A stretch of DNA of 64,000 bases, taken from positions 1,302,001 through 1,366,000 of the forward strand of contig NZ_JBKQGY010000001.1 of NCBI RefSeq assembly GCF_050487225.1. Reading direction: 5' to 3'. This DNA comes from Paenalcaligenes sp050487225. GTDB taxonomy: Bacteria; Pseudomonadota; Gammaproteobacteria; Burkholderiales; Burkholderiaceae_B. The notes under the pieces were generated by a model, which made no database searches, was not told the origin of the DNA, and worked only from the letters and a program-made list of their open reading frames with translations. This document shows positions 34,610-43,050 of this stretch, piece by piece; positions within the stretch are counted from its first letter, which is position 1, and each line of letters starts with the position of its first letter. The position numbers and the translations under genes were made by a program.

Positions 34610-34621
34610 TATTACGTAATA
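34610..34621. promoter_or_regulatory. short palindrome in the adhC / NlpC-P60 divergent region
   Basis: TATTACGTAATA is a perfect 12-bp palindrome roughly midway in the 269-bp divergent gap; it could be an operator for either gene. No regulator can be named. Confidence 0.25.
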
Positions 34622-34747
34622 TCTCATTACTAACTGATCTCAGACTACGGTTTACTCGCCCCTAATCTTTGGCTAAACTCTTTTTTCGTTGCTTGTTCAA
34701 TTTGCTGCACCCCACCAATTGCGGTAAGCCATAACAATACAGCCATC

Positions 34748-35398
34748 ATGTCTACTAAAAAAAATAGCTACTCTCAAATTCGCTCACTGCTCCCTAATCG
34801 TGTACTTGGCGCTGCTGCTGTAGGCGCTATGGTATTACTGAGCGGATGTGCAACCCAACAAACCACCTCTAATGATCAAGCCAGTCTAGACGAGCTATTC
34901 GTTAGTCTGAGCGCGACGGATAACCAACGTTACCGTACGCAATCTGATCCGCTAGGTGCCTACCTCAAGAATCGAGCGCAAAGCGATATTTATCTAGCTG
35001 AACGCCAAGAGCAACCTAGCACAAGTGATTTTGCTGAAGCGGCTCTAGATTTTCTAGGTACTAAATATCGTTATGGTGGTTCGGTTCCTGAAACCGGTTT
35101 TGATTGCAGTGGCTTGGTGGGCTACGCCGCTGAAAAATCGCTAGGGCTGAAACTACCTCGACAGTCGGTTGAAATCGCCAAAGAAGGCGAATCAGTACGC
35201 CGCAGTGAACTACAAAAAGGCGACTTAGTCTTTTTCAACACACGCGGTACACGCTTCTCTCATGTGGGCATTTACATCGGCAACAATAAATTTGTGCATG
35301 CACCCCGTACCGGTGCAGTGGTTCGTGTAGAAGATATGAGTGTTTCGTACTGGACTAAGCGTTATAACGGCGCTCGCCGTCTTACTGCCAGTAACTAA
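34748..35398 (+). CDS. NlpC/P60 cell-wall peptidase lipoprotein
   Basis: 216 residues. A signal peptide ends in the lipobox VLLSGC with Cys34 as the acylation site, so the protein is probably anchored in the outer membrane. After a linker, the C40 domain has the catalytic Cys in GFDCSGLV (Cys120), His in SHVGIYIG (His172) and a third polar residue in FVHAP (His184). Enzymes of this family cut peptide cross-links of peptidoglycan; E. coli Spr/MepS is the closest functional parallel I can name. Strong terminator downstream. Confidence 0.92.
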   Translation: MSTKKNSYSQIRSLLPNRVLGAAAVGAMVLLSGCATQQTTSNDQASLDELFVSLSATDNQRYRTQSDPLGAYLKNRAQSDIYLAERQEQPSTSDFAEAALDFLGTKYRYGGSVPETGFDCSGLVGYAAEKSLGLKLPRQSVEIAKEGESVRRSELQKGDLVFFNTRGTRFSHVGIYIGNNKFVHAPRTGAVVRVEDMSVSYWTKRYNGARRLTASN

Positions 35399-35414
35399 CC
35401 TGTGTTAGCGCACT

Positions 35415-35445
35415 AAAAAGCCAGCTCGATTGAGCTGGCTTTTTT
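35415..35445 (+). terminator. rho-independent terminator
   Basis: AAAAAGCCAGCTC / GAGCTGGCTTTTTT, 13-bp stem with a short loop and T6 run. Confidence 0.9.
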
Positions 35446-35471
35446 GTTTCCGGAGCAAACGTTGTCAGGAC

Positions 35472-35804
35472 TTAGTGCGTCTTCCCACTGTATGGGCATG
35501 ACTCACAAAAGCCGCCCTGCGTGAGTGCCAACTTCATGCTACATACTGAGCGCCTACAAGCAACGACTTTTACGCCAGAGCGCTGTGCAGCAGCCCTGAA
35601 AGTCTTCATGACGTTGTGGCCCAAGAAGTCAGTCAGAAGAATCAGCAACTCAGTGCCTGAAGGCAGTTGCAAAGTCTTTTTTTGATGAGAGGGGTCTCTA
35701 CCACTTATATGTTGTTTAATCTTGATATTGTGCAGGTTGAGCAGGTCTGGAATGTTCCCTAACCTATCTGCTCCTACCACCACGGCTGTTACCTGATTAG
35801 ACAT
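35472..35804 (-). CDS. DUF2325 protein, iron-regulated
   Basis: 110 residues. It starts MSNQVTAVVVGADRLGNIPD and has the DUF2325 pattern of a small Rossmann-like fold with TDFLGHNVMKTFRAAAQRSG and a C-terminal part with four cysteines (CRRSVC ... GFCESC), which could bind a metal or be redox active. The function of DUF2325 is not known. A strong Fur box 27 bp upstream indicates repression by iron. An AAGGAGTAAGC ribosome-binding sequence lies before the ATG. Stands alone between the NlpC/P60 gene and cysB. Confidence 0.8.
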   Translation of the reverse strand: MSNQVTAVVVGADRLGNIPDLLNLHNIKIKQHISGRDPSHQKKTLQLPSGTELLILLTDFLGHNVMKTFRAAAQRSGVKVVACRRSVCSMKLALTQGGFCESCPYSGKTH

Positions 35805-35830
35805 GCTTACTCCTTAAAATTGAAAACATG

Positions 35831-35849
35831 ATAAACGATAATCATTATC
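35831..35849 (-). promoter_or_regulatory. Fur box of the DUF2325 gene
   Basis: The 19 bases contain GATAATCATTATC uninterrupted and match the Fur consensus at 15 of 19 positions, the best Fur match in the window. It lies directly upstream of the DUF2325 start. Confidence 0.75.
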
Positions 35850-35916
35850 ATTAAGATTGTCAATCTTGAGTATGTAAGAACCGTTACACACTGCCATTAT
35901 TTTGCTATATACATAT

Positions 35917-35951
35917 AAAAAAACCCCTGGTGTATACACATCAGGGGTTTA
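35917..35951 (-). terminator. rho-independent terminator of cysB
   Basis: AAACCCCTG...CAGGGGTTT stem with inner pairing GTGT/ACAC; the minus strand continues with a T7 run. It follows the cysB stop by about 30 nt. Confidence 0.85.
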
Positions 35952-35983
35952 TCGTACGCAGTCTCATCGCAAAAAGCTCACTC

Positions 35984-36931
35984 TTACACGGAGCTTTCGC
36001 CATCCAAAGCATCTTGCACGACATCACGTGTTAGCGCTGGCGCTAGCATCTCTAGCAGCACATACACATAATCACGCAAGAAAGACCCTGCCTTCACCGC
36101 TACACGCGTTTGGTGCTTGCCAAACAAGTGTCCTGCCGACAAACCAACCAACCCTTTGTCACGGCGCGGGTCAAATGCAACGCCAGCGATAATCCCAATA
36201 CCTAACCCCACATCCACGTAAGTTTTGATCACGTCGGCGTCCAACGCTTCCAACACGATATCAGGGGTGAGGTTTTCATTGGCAAACGCCTCATCGATAG
36301 AACGTCTACCCGAGAACGCATGGTCATAGGTCACGATAGGGTATTTAGCCAGCAACTGCAGATTCAAATTCTTAGAGGCTGGTGTGGGAAGCTCAGCCAA
36401 CTCATGCTCTGGGCTAACAACAATCGTGTGCTCCCACTCGTATACCGGCAATGCCACCAAACCAGGCGTTTTAGACAAGGTCTCCGTCGCTATCGCCACA
36501 TCCGCTTGTTCGTGTAACACCATGGATGCCAAGTGCGCTGGGCTACCTTCTGCCAACGACAAATGCACCTTAGGAAAGCGTTTTCTGAAAGCAGGAATCA
36601 CTTTGGGCAGCAAATAACGCGCTTGGGCGTGGGTACATGCAATCACCAACGTACCTTCGTCATCACGGGCAAAGTCATCACTGACTTTTTTCAGATTATC
36701 CACTTCGAGCATGATGCGCTCGATGATTTTGGCGACGTCCGCACCTGGGCGAGTAAGCCCCTTAATACGTTTGCCATGTCGTTCGAAAATTTTGATGCCC
36801 AGTTCATCTTCAAGCTCAATAATAGCTTTGGAGACACCTGGTTGTGAGGTATAGAGTGAACGAGCCGCTTCAGTCAAATTGTACTGACGGCGTATTGTCT
36901 CCCGCACAAATCGGAATTGTTGAAGATTCAT
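35984..36931 (-). CDS. cysB: CysB-family LysR transcription regulator
   Basis: 315 residues. The N-terminal winged helix-turn-helix is MNLQQFRFVRETIRRQYNLT with AARSLYTSQPGVSKAIIELE; these and the spacing are those of CysB/Cbl rather than general LysR proteins. The inducer domain has TTHTQARY-like CTHAQARYLLPKVIPAFRKR, the site that binds N-acetylserine or sulphate. It controls sulphur assimilation genes, none of which are in the window. It has a terminator of its own. Confidence 0.92.
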   Translation of the reverse strand: MNLQQFRFVRETIRRQYNLTEAARSLYTSQPGVSKAIIELEDELGIKIFERHGKRIKGLTRPGADVAKIIERIMLEVDNLKKVSDDFARDDEGTLVIACTHAQARYLLPKVIPAFRKRFPKVHLSLAEGSPAHLASMVLHEQADVAIATETLSKTPGLVALPVYEWEHTIVVSPEHELAELPTPASKNLNLQLLAKYPIVTYDHAFSGRRSIDEAFANENLTPDIVLEALDADVIKTYVDVGLGIGIIAGVAFDPRRDKGLVGLSAGHLFGKHQTRVAVKAGSFLRDYVYVLLEMLAPALTRDVVQDALDGESSV

Positions 36932-37021
36932 AGTAAGCCCCTGTTGTTAGCTTATTATATGGAATAAGGAAGGGGCTTAATATTAATTATAGTTATATAC
37001 TTAGAGTGTAGAACTAGAAGC

Positions 37022-38125
37022 CTACGACTGCTTCGGGCGCTTAATACGCATTTTTTGCCAGAACAAAAATACCGCCAAAAGGCTAAACGCACCGTGCACT
37101 AATAGCGTCCCCACTGGAAAGCTCAAGGCACCGCTCGCAATCCAGCCGCGCGACAAGTTAATCAAGTTCATATAGAGCAACGCCAACAAACCCGCAATCA
37201 AGATATTGCCGGAACGCCCCAGACGCGGGTTCACCGCCCCCAAGGGGATTGCTAACAACGCCAAATTTAAAGCAGCCAGAGGCAAGGCCGAGCGCCACAT
37301 CACTTGCGATCGCGCCCTATTCGTATCGTCACCGAGCAACTGCGTGGTAGGACGTGCCTTAATTTGCTGCTCGGCACGAGCACGTATCTGCTCACTACTA
37401 GTACCTTGTTCGTCACGGTTTTCTAGCCGTACACCGTAATTCTCAAACTCGGTAATGCGGAACCACGGCGTTTTGGGCTTCATGTCATAACGGTAGCCTT
37501 CATTCAACACCAAGAAGCGGTCACCATTATCTTCATTTTGTACGTGTGCACTTTTAGCCGTAATGACACTAAACCACTGCGGATCAATCACGCGGGCGAC
37601 GACCTTACCTAATTCCTCACCCTCACCTAACGGCTCTTCCGTAAAGAACACACGGGCACCGTCTTCCACTTCAATAAACTCACCGGGAGACACTTTACTT
37701 AGGTCAGAGCGCAGCTCAAAACGTTGGCGGTATTCAGATATTTGCAGGTAGGCCCATGGGGATGCAAAAAATGTCAGTACCGCAATGAGCAGTGCAATAG
37801 GAATCGCACAGGACAGCACCGGGCTAATCCAGCTACGCAATGACAGCCCACTGGCAAACCACACCACCATCTCAGATTCTCTGAAACAGCGCGTGATGGT
37901 TGTGAGTACGGCAATGAATAACGAGACCGACAAAATCACCGGCAACGCCGTGATGGAAGAGAACAGCGCCATGCCCAGCACCACGTCGGCACCAATACTG
38001 CCACCAGCCGCCTCGCCTACTAGCCTAACCAGCAGTACACTAAGCCATACCACTAGCAAAGTGGATAGCACGACACCTGCGTGGCTCAGGATTTCGGATA
38101 TAGAACTACGTTTGAACAAAAACAT
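37022..38125 (-). CDS. lptF: LPS export ABC transporter permease LptF
   Basis: 367 residues. Three spans, a periplasmic beta-jellyroll domain (about 130-265; FIEVEDGARVFFTEEPLGEG), then three spans, as in LptF/LptG. It begins MFLFKRSSISEILSHAGVVL, where the conserved short N-terminal helix and Arg-rich start of LptF is found. With LptG and LptB2 it extracts lipopolysaccharide from the inner membrane. lptG, normally the next gene, is not present: cysB begins 90 bp further. Divergent from pepA, as in other betaproteobacteria. Confidence 0.9.
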   Translation of the reverse strand: MFLFKRSSISEILSHAGVVLSTLLVVWLSVLLVRLVGEAAGGSIGADVVLGMALFSSITALPVILSVSLFIAVLTTITRCFRESEMVVWFASGLSLRSWISPVLSCAIPIALLIAVLTFFASPWAYLQISEYRQRFELRSDLSKVSPGEFIEVEDGARVFFTEEPLGEGEELGKVVARVIDPQWFSVITAKSAHVQNEDNGDRFLVLNEGYRYDMKPKTPWFRITEFENYGVRLENRDEQGTSSEQIRARAEQQIKARPTTQLLGDDTNRARSQVMWRSALPLAALNLALLAIPLGAVNPRLGRSGNILIAGLLALLYMNLINLSRGWIASGALSFPVGTLLVHGAFSLLAVFLFWQKMRIKRPKQS

Positions 38126-38178
38126 GGGACAATAAGCAGGTTAATGCGACAACAGGCCTGTACTCATAGGAAAATCGT

Positions 38179-39681
38179 ATGGAATTTAGCACACAAAGTT
38201 CAGCTTCTTTACATCAGATCAAAACTTCAGCCTTAGCGATAGGTGTATTTACCAATCAGGTTCTTACCCCCGCTGCGGACATTATTGATCGCGCCTCTAA
38301 TGGTGCCATCCGTAAAGTCCTCAAAAGCGAGTTTAGCGCAAAGTCTGGCTCACACTTGGTATTGCGCAATCTAGAAGGCATCAAAGCCGAGCGTATCGTA
38401 CTGATTGGCCTGGGTGATCAAGAGAAATACCAAGCTGCACAGCATAAAACCGCTGAAAGCACATTTGCCCAGTACTGCATCCAAGCAAAACTGAGTGAAG
38501 CTGTATCCACACTAGCCGGAGTAGACTGCAACGGCACCACACTGCGTCAACGCAGCAGCGGTGCAGCACAAGCTGTTCTGGCCGCCAGCTACCGTTTTGA
38601 TGCCACATTGAGCACCAAAGCAGAAGCTCTGAAACTTACCAAATACCTACAGTGGGTACCTCGCACGCTGGTTAGCGAATCCAAAGCAGGTTTGGAAGAA
38701 GGCACCGCCATCGGTAAAGGGGTTAATTTTACCCGTTTGCTGGCAGATCTGCCTCCCAATATCTGCACTCCTACCTATTTAGCTGAACAAGCCAAGCAAT
38801 TAGGCAAAACCTACCCTTCACTTAAAGTGGAAGTGCTACAACGCAAACAGATGGAAGCGTTGAAAATGGGCTCTTTCCTTTCCGTGGCTAAAGGCTCTGT
38901 AGAACCACCAGTCTTTATCATCATCAAACACAAACCTGCCAAAAAAGCAGCCGCTGAATCTGCTCCACTGGTATTGGTAGGTAAAGGTCTGACGTTTGAT
39001 GCAGGTGGTATTTCGCTGAAACCTGCTGCCAACATGGACGAAATGAAGTACGACATGGGTGGTGCAGCCAGCGTTATGGGCAGCATGATGGCCGTGGCTG
39101 AGTTGAACGTGGATCACGAAGTGATTGGCGTGATCGCCTCGTGCGAAAACATGCCTAGTGGCGCAGCCAACAAACCTGGCGATGTAGTCACCAGCATGGC
39201 GGGTAAAACCATCGAAATCCTGAACACCGACGCGGAAGGTCGTTTGGTATTGTGCGATGCCCTTACCTACGTTGAACGCTTCAAACCTGCTGCAGTAGTC
39301 GATATCGCTACGCTGACAGGTGCTTGCGTTGTGGCACTGGGTCACATCAACAGTGGTTTGTTCAGCCCAGACGACAGCTTGGCCGAAGAACTGCTCAACG
39401 CTGCTAAACAAAGTGGTGACAGCGCATGGCGTATGCCTTTGGATGAACGCTACCAAGAGCAGCTGAAATCCAACTTTGCAGACATCGCCAACATTGGTGG
39501 CCCTGCTGCAGGTTCCGTCACAGCTGCATGCTTCTTGCAACGCTTTACCTCAGCCTACCCATGGGCTCACCTGGATGTGGCCGGTACAGCATGGCGCAGC
39601 GGCAAAGATAAAGGCGCTACAGGCCGTCCTGTACCTCTGTTGGTACAGTTTGTGCTGGATCGTTGCCAACAGGCCAAATGA
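38179..39681 (+). CDS. pepA: leucyl aminopeptidase (M17)
   Basis: 500 residues, hexameric manganese/zinc peptidase of the cytoplasm. The C-terminal catalytic domain has VGKGLTFDAGGISLKPAANM (about 270-289) and the diagnostic NTDAEGRLVL at about 350. In E. coli it also binds DNA in cer recombination and carAB control. The TGA stop overlaps the ATG of holC (ATGA), so the two are translated together. Confidence 0.96.
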   Translation: MEFSTQSSASLHQIKTSALAIGVFTNQVLTPAADIIDRASNGAIRKVLKSEFSAKSGSHLVLRNLEGIKAERIVLIGLGDQEKYQAAQHKTAESTFAQYCIQAKLSEAVSTLAGVDCNGTTLRQRSSGAAQAVLAASYRFDATLSTKAEALKLTKYLQWVPRTLVSESKAGLEEGTAIGKGVNFTRLLADLPPNICTPTYLAEQAKQLGKTYPSLKVEVLQRKQMEALKMGSFLSVAKGSVEPPVFIIIKHKPAKKAAAESAPLVLVGKGLTFDAGGISLKPAANMDEMKYDMGGAASVMGSMMAVAELNVDHEVIGVIASCENMPSGAANKPGDVVTSMAGKTIEILNTDAEGRLVLCDALTYVERFKPAAVVDIATLTGACVVALGHINSGLFSPDDSLAEELLNAAKQSGDSAWRMPLDERYQEQLKSNFADIANIGGPAAGSVTAACFLQRFTSAYPWAHLDVAGTAWRSGKDKGATGRPVPLLVQFVLDRCQQAK

Positions 39682-40115
39682 TTCGCGTAGATTTCGCCTT
39701 TGATGCCAGAGACAGGCTACGCACTGCTTGCGATGTGATTCGCAAGCACTATGTGCGTGGCCGACGAGTCATCGTTTATCTCAACGATGACCGTGCTCTG
39801 GCACGCTTTGAACACTTGCTGTGGGGTTTTGAGCCCACGGCGTTTATCCCGCATGTGCGAGCAGAAGACCCACTAGCTAGTACCACGCCGGTGATACTCT
39901 GCCACACAGACCCCGACCCTTCGCTTAGTCAGGCTGGTAGTGAACCGGCATGGCTGATCAACCTTGCAGCCACCTGCCCACCTAACAGTGAGCAATTCAC
40001 CCGTATTCTTGAAATTGTGTCCGATGAACACAAAGATAAAGAAGCCGCACGGAACCGTTGGCGCTGGTACCAATCTAAAGGTTATGACCTGCATGCACAC
40101 AGCTTGCAACGCTAA
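39678..40115 (+). CDS. holC: DNA polymerase III subunit chi
   Basis: 145 residues from the ATG at 39678 (MIRVDFAFDARDRLRTACDV). Chi links the clamp loader to SSB on the lagging strand. The sequence has the family marks VIVYLNDDRALARFEHLLWG and FIPHV. The ATG overlaps the pepA stop by four bases, the usual arrangement; the reading frame extends five codons further into pepA without homology. Confidence 0.92.
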   Translation: MIRVDFAFDARDRLRTACDVIRKHYVRGRRVIVYLNDDRALARFEHLLWGFEPTAFIPHVRAEDPLASTTPVILCHTDPDPSLSQAGSEPAWLINLAATCPPNSEQFTRILEIVSDEHKDKEAARNRWRWYQSKGYDLHAHSLQR

Positions 40116-40184
40116 AAATCTTGCGTGTTCAGGTAATTGTCAGTTAATCTTTACCCATTTCTCTTAATTACTTAAGGATGCATC

Positions 40185-40895
40185 ATGAGCGACTTTCGTC
40201 AATCAAGCCTGCCTGAGCATTCCGGCTCAAGGGCTTCGCAGTCCGCACAGGCTCAAAACCGTGTACTGCGTAATACCTACATGCTGCTGGCAATCTCCAT
40301 GGTCCCCACTATTCTGGGCGCCTTGATTGGCCTGCGCACTGGCATTAACCAAATCATGGGCAGCAGCCCAGGCATGAGTGCCGTCGTATTCCTAGTTGGT
40401 GCGTTCGGTCTGATGTTCATGGTAGAACGTAACAAAAACAGCTCATTGGGCGTAGTGTTCCTGATGGCCTTCACCTTCTTCATGGGCTTGATGCTGTCTC
40501 GCTTGCTAGGCTTCGTGCTGGGCATGCAAAACGGCTCGCAACTGATCATGATGGCTTTCGGTGGTACTGCCGCTGTATTTGCCGTAATGGCCAGCGTTGC
40601 TGCTACAGCCAAACGTGATTTCAGCGGCATGCAGAAGTTTCTGTTTATCGGCGCAGTGATCCTGATCTTGGCCGCTCTGGGCAACATCTTCTTTCAGATG
40701 ACAGCTCTGACCTTGGTGGTATCCACCATGGCCATTGGTATCTTCTCTGCTTTCTTGCTGATCGACTTGCAACGCATTATGCGTGGCGGCGAAACCAACT
40801 ACATCAGCGCAACCTTGGCGGTTTATCTGGATGTGTACAACATCTTCAGTAACCTGCTGGTACTGTTGGGTATTACCGGTGGCAACAACGACTAA
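40185..40895 (+). CDS. Bax inhibitor-1/YccA family membrane protein
   Basis: 236 residues. After a cytoplasmic head of about 28 residues come seven predicted spans, starting LRNTYMLLAISMVPTILGAL and ending with the conserved TNYISATLAVYLDVYNIFSN. YccA modulates FtsH protease in E. coli; BI-1 relatives leak calcium. The ribosome-binding site is AAGGA. A terminator follows. Confidence 0.92.
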   Translation: MSDFRQSSLPEHSGSRASQSAQAQNRVLRNTYMLLAISMVPTILGALIGLRTGINQIMGSSPGMSAVVFLVGAFGLMFMVERNKNSSLGVVFLMAFTFFMGLMLSRLLGFVLGMQNGSQLIMMAFGGTAAVFAVMASVAATAKRDFSGMQKFLFIGAVILILAALGNIFFQMTALTLVVSTMAIGIFSAFLLIDLQRIMRGGETNYISATLAVYLDVYNIFSNLLVLLGITGGNND

Positions 40896-40937
40896 TCATC
40901 GTTGAGACTCACCGCAGAGGCTATGACTAGCCTCTAG

Positions 40938-40967
40938 AAAACCCTCCCGTAAAACGGAGGGTTTTTT
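40938..40967 (+). terminator. rho-independent terminator
   Basis: AAAACCCTCC / GGAGGGTTTT stem with a short CGT-AAA-ACG top and a T6 run, after the BI-1 family gene. Confidence 0.85.
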
Positions 40968-41106
40968 GTTGTATGTATGATGAGGTATGGCCTGCTATAC
41001 ACATGTGAAAGCATCACAGAACCGGACGATGACAGGAGTGTTGTAAGTGAAAGGAAAACTCATACGTGCCACACCCCACATATCAACGATCGACTGCTGT
41101 AGCTAG

Positions 41107-41508
41107 CACTGCGAAAAGTATTTTTTAATTTGACCACCAAATAAAAAAATACTTTCCTCCGTTTTCCCTTCATCGCTTGCAACAGTTTTTAGCATAGTTG
41201 CTGTTGAAGATGGTGAGTACTTCTGTAGCCAACGAAAGAGGCATGTTTACCAATTTCTGAAGATGCCTACTTATCCTGTGTTCTGATAATCTCGGCTCTT
41301 TCTGCCTTCATCAAACTAACTAAGCTGTATTTTCTGATGGTACAACTGACATTACAGGCAGTCTAAAAGTTTGCTTTTCAACTGAATTAGCCAAGCCAAC
41401 ACCCGACAAGAAAGGGCTGTAAACCTCACCACATTCAAAACAATCGGGGGACGGAGAGGAAACTTTTTTGATTTGGTGTCTCAAATCACAAAAAGTATTC
41501 CTGCAGTT
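41107..41508. repeat. inverted-repeat-bounded segment, possible decayed MITE-like element
   Basis: The gap between the BI-1 gene and rarD is 638 bp without a convincing gene. Its core is bounded by two related sequences in opposite orientation: 41107-41161 (plus) and 41452-41508 (minus). Both read ACTGC, then a T-rich run, ATTTGA, CACCAAAT, an A-run, TTTCCTC and CCG, with several mismatches and indels. Each copy is itself a hairpin (ATTTGA.../CACCAAAT). The 290 bp between have only broken frames. No target duplication was found. A short non-autonomous transposable element or a fossil insertion is the simplest reading, but decayed coding remnants remain possible. Confidence 0.45.
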
Positions 41509-41533
41509 CCCAGCGCATGCGATGAATACCGCC

Positions 41534-42436
41534 TCAACCTACAGCCTCTTTAGCTTTCTGATCTTTACGCCACGCCAAGAAGCCCTCTACGGCCACCAAT
41601 AGCACCGCTAGCCAAATAGGTATGTAGGTGTACCACTCGTGGCTTTGCACAGGCTCTCCTAGCAGCAAGAAGGCCACCCAGAACAGTAAGACCGGCTCTA
41701 CATAGCCCAAGATGCCAAATAAGCCCAACGGCAGCAGCCGGCTTGCTGTCAAATAGCCCAACAACGCCAAGGCACTGATGGCACCAAAAACAGGCACCTG
41801 CCAATACAAGCGCGCATACTCACCAAACTTCTGCGCCACGCTAATGTCTTGGGTGTACAGAATATAAAAAGAAGGAATCAGCAGAAAGCCGAAATCAAAG
41901 AATAGCGAGCTAAGCGAGCCCACCTTCAAATAACGGCGAATCACAAAGTATGGTGGATACCCAAATGCCACCAAGGCTGTTGCCCATGAAAAAGAATAGG
42001 TGCGCAGCAACTCGTGTAGCACGCCCACAAACGCTAATGCCACAGCAATACGCTGCAACGTACTGAGCTGCTCTTTGTAGAAAACACGGCCAGTTAACAC
42101 CATCATCAAGGGCAACAAAAAGTAGCCCATGGAGACTTCCAAAGCCTTGCCGTGCAAAGGCGCCCATACAAACACCCACATTTGCAAACCAAACAAGATG
42201 GCGCATATCACTTGCAAGACCATATAACGTATGTCGCTAAACATACGTCGTAGCATCAGCCCTACTTCTGACCAACGCTGTAAGCGCGTGATAAAAATAG
42301 CCAGCACAGGAAATCCCAGCAATACACGCCAGGCAAAAATCTCAGTGCCCTCTAGTGGTCGCAGCAGCGTTGCATAGTAATACAGTAGCGCAAACAAAAC
42401 GGATGCGCCTACCGACAACCCTACCCCTTTTTTCAT
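41534..42436 (-). CDS. rarD: RarD-type EamA/DMT permease
   Basis: 300 residues, ten predicted spans. It begins MKKGVGLSVGASVLFALLYY and has the RarD traits: LRPLEGTEIFAWRVLLGFPV, MGYFLLPLMMVLTGRVFYKE, and the second repeat from LPLGLFGILGYVEPVLLFWV. RarD was named from chloramphenicol sensitivity in E. coli; the substrate is unknown. Its ATG overlaps the last base of the PIN-domain gene's stop, so both are on one mRNA. Confidence 0.85.
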   Translation of the reverse strand: MKKGVGLSVGASVLFALLYYYATLLRPLEGTEIFAWRVLLGFPVLAIFITRLQRWSEVGLMLRRMFSDIRYMVLQVICAILFGLQMWVFVWAPLHGKALEVSMGYFLLPLMMVLTGRVFYKEQLSTLQRIAVALAFVGVLHELLRTYSFSWATALVAFGYPPYFVIRRYLKVGSLSSLFFDFGFLLIPSFYILYTQDISVAQKFGEYARLYWQVPVFGAISALALLGYLTASRLLPLGLFGILGYVEPVLLFWVAFLLLGEPVQSHEWYTYIPIWLAVLLVAVEGFLAWRKDQKAKEAVG

Positions 42437-43050
42437 TACTCACCTATGAGAATCTGTTGCTCATAACAGCGGTTAAAGCGATATAAACGCTCACGCTTTA
42501 GTAACGCACTCACACTCAATAACGGCTTATCCGGTGCTCGCACTGCCTCCGGCATAGCCTCTAGCAAGGGCAATAGTAAATGCGCAAATTCAGCCCATAG
42601 CCCTTCTAGAAATTGATCGGGCGCCCATAACACTAACCCTAAGCGCCGTAGTTCTGACTTATTAAAATCTTTGAGATTTTTTGTTAATACACCAACTGTT
42701 CGCCCAGCAAAGTTTTCTTGCGCTGCTCTGGCCGCTGCAATGACATGCCAGTCTTTAGGATCACTGTAGTGCAAGCCTTCTTTGAAGAGCTGCACATTAC
42801 CTTGATCCGCCAACGGAAACTCAAGCTGCCATGCATCCCAATCCAACTGTAGCTGCGCCTCAGGCACTTCCCACAGCCTAGAGGCGTTACGTCGCCATTC
42901 ATCGGCGATGACAGGGCTCCACGCAGGTTGGAATACCTTTGCCCGCGCCAACCCCAAACACAAGTAGCGCAGCACATTGGAAATCATGACACATGCATCC
43001 AACACCACCACAGGTGTTGAATCAGTAGTTGATAGGTTTTCTGTAATCAT
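42436..43050 (-). CDS. PIN-domain protein (putative ribonuclease)
   Basis: 204 residues. The acidic triad expected of PIN nucleases is visible: VVVLDACVMIS (Asp18), a conserved Glu in SPVIADEWRRNA (about 50), Asp in DPKDWHVIAAA (about 98), and the last strand with LTKNLKDFNKSEL (about 123-135). The remaining 70 residues form an alpha-helical extension not seen in VapC toxins. No antitoxin-like gene is next to it. It overlaps recO by four bases (ATGA) and rarD by one, in the place where pdxJ often follows recO. A solitary RNase or regulator of RNA decay is possible; the target is unknown. Confidence 0.75.
   Translation of the reverse strand: MITENLSTTDSTPVVVLDACVMISNVLRYLCLGLARAKVFQPAWSPVIADEWRRNASRLWEVPEAQLQLDWDAWQLEFPLADQGNVQLFKEGLHYSDPKDWHVIAAARAAQENFAGRTVGVLTKNLKDFNKSELRRLGLVLWAPDQFLEGLWAEFAHLLLPLLEAMPEAVRAPDKPLLSVSALLKRERLYRFNRCYEQQILIGE

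Noticed and set aside
38836..39540. 234-codon minus-strand ORF
   Set aside because: Antisense to the pepA catalytic domain; His/Cys/Phe-rich shadow.
41333..41500. Open frame on the minus strand containing SPDCFECGEVYSPFL
   Set aside because: No start with a ribosome-binding site, under 60 codons, no family match; kept only as possible debris within the inverted-repeat segment.
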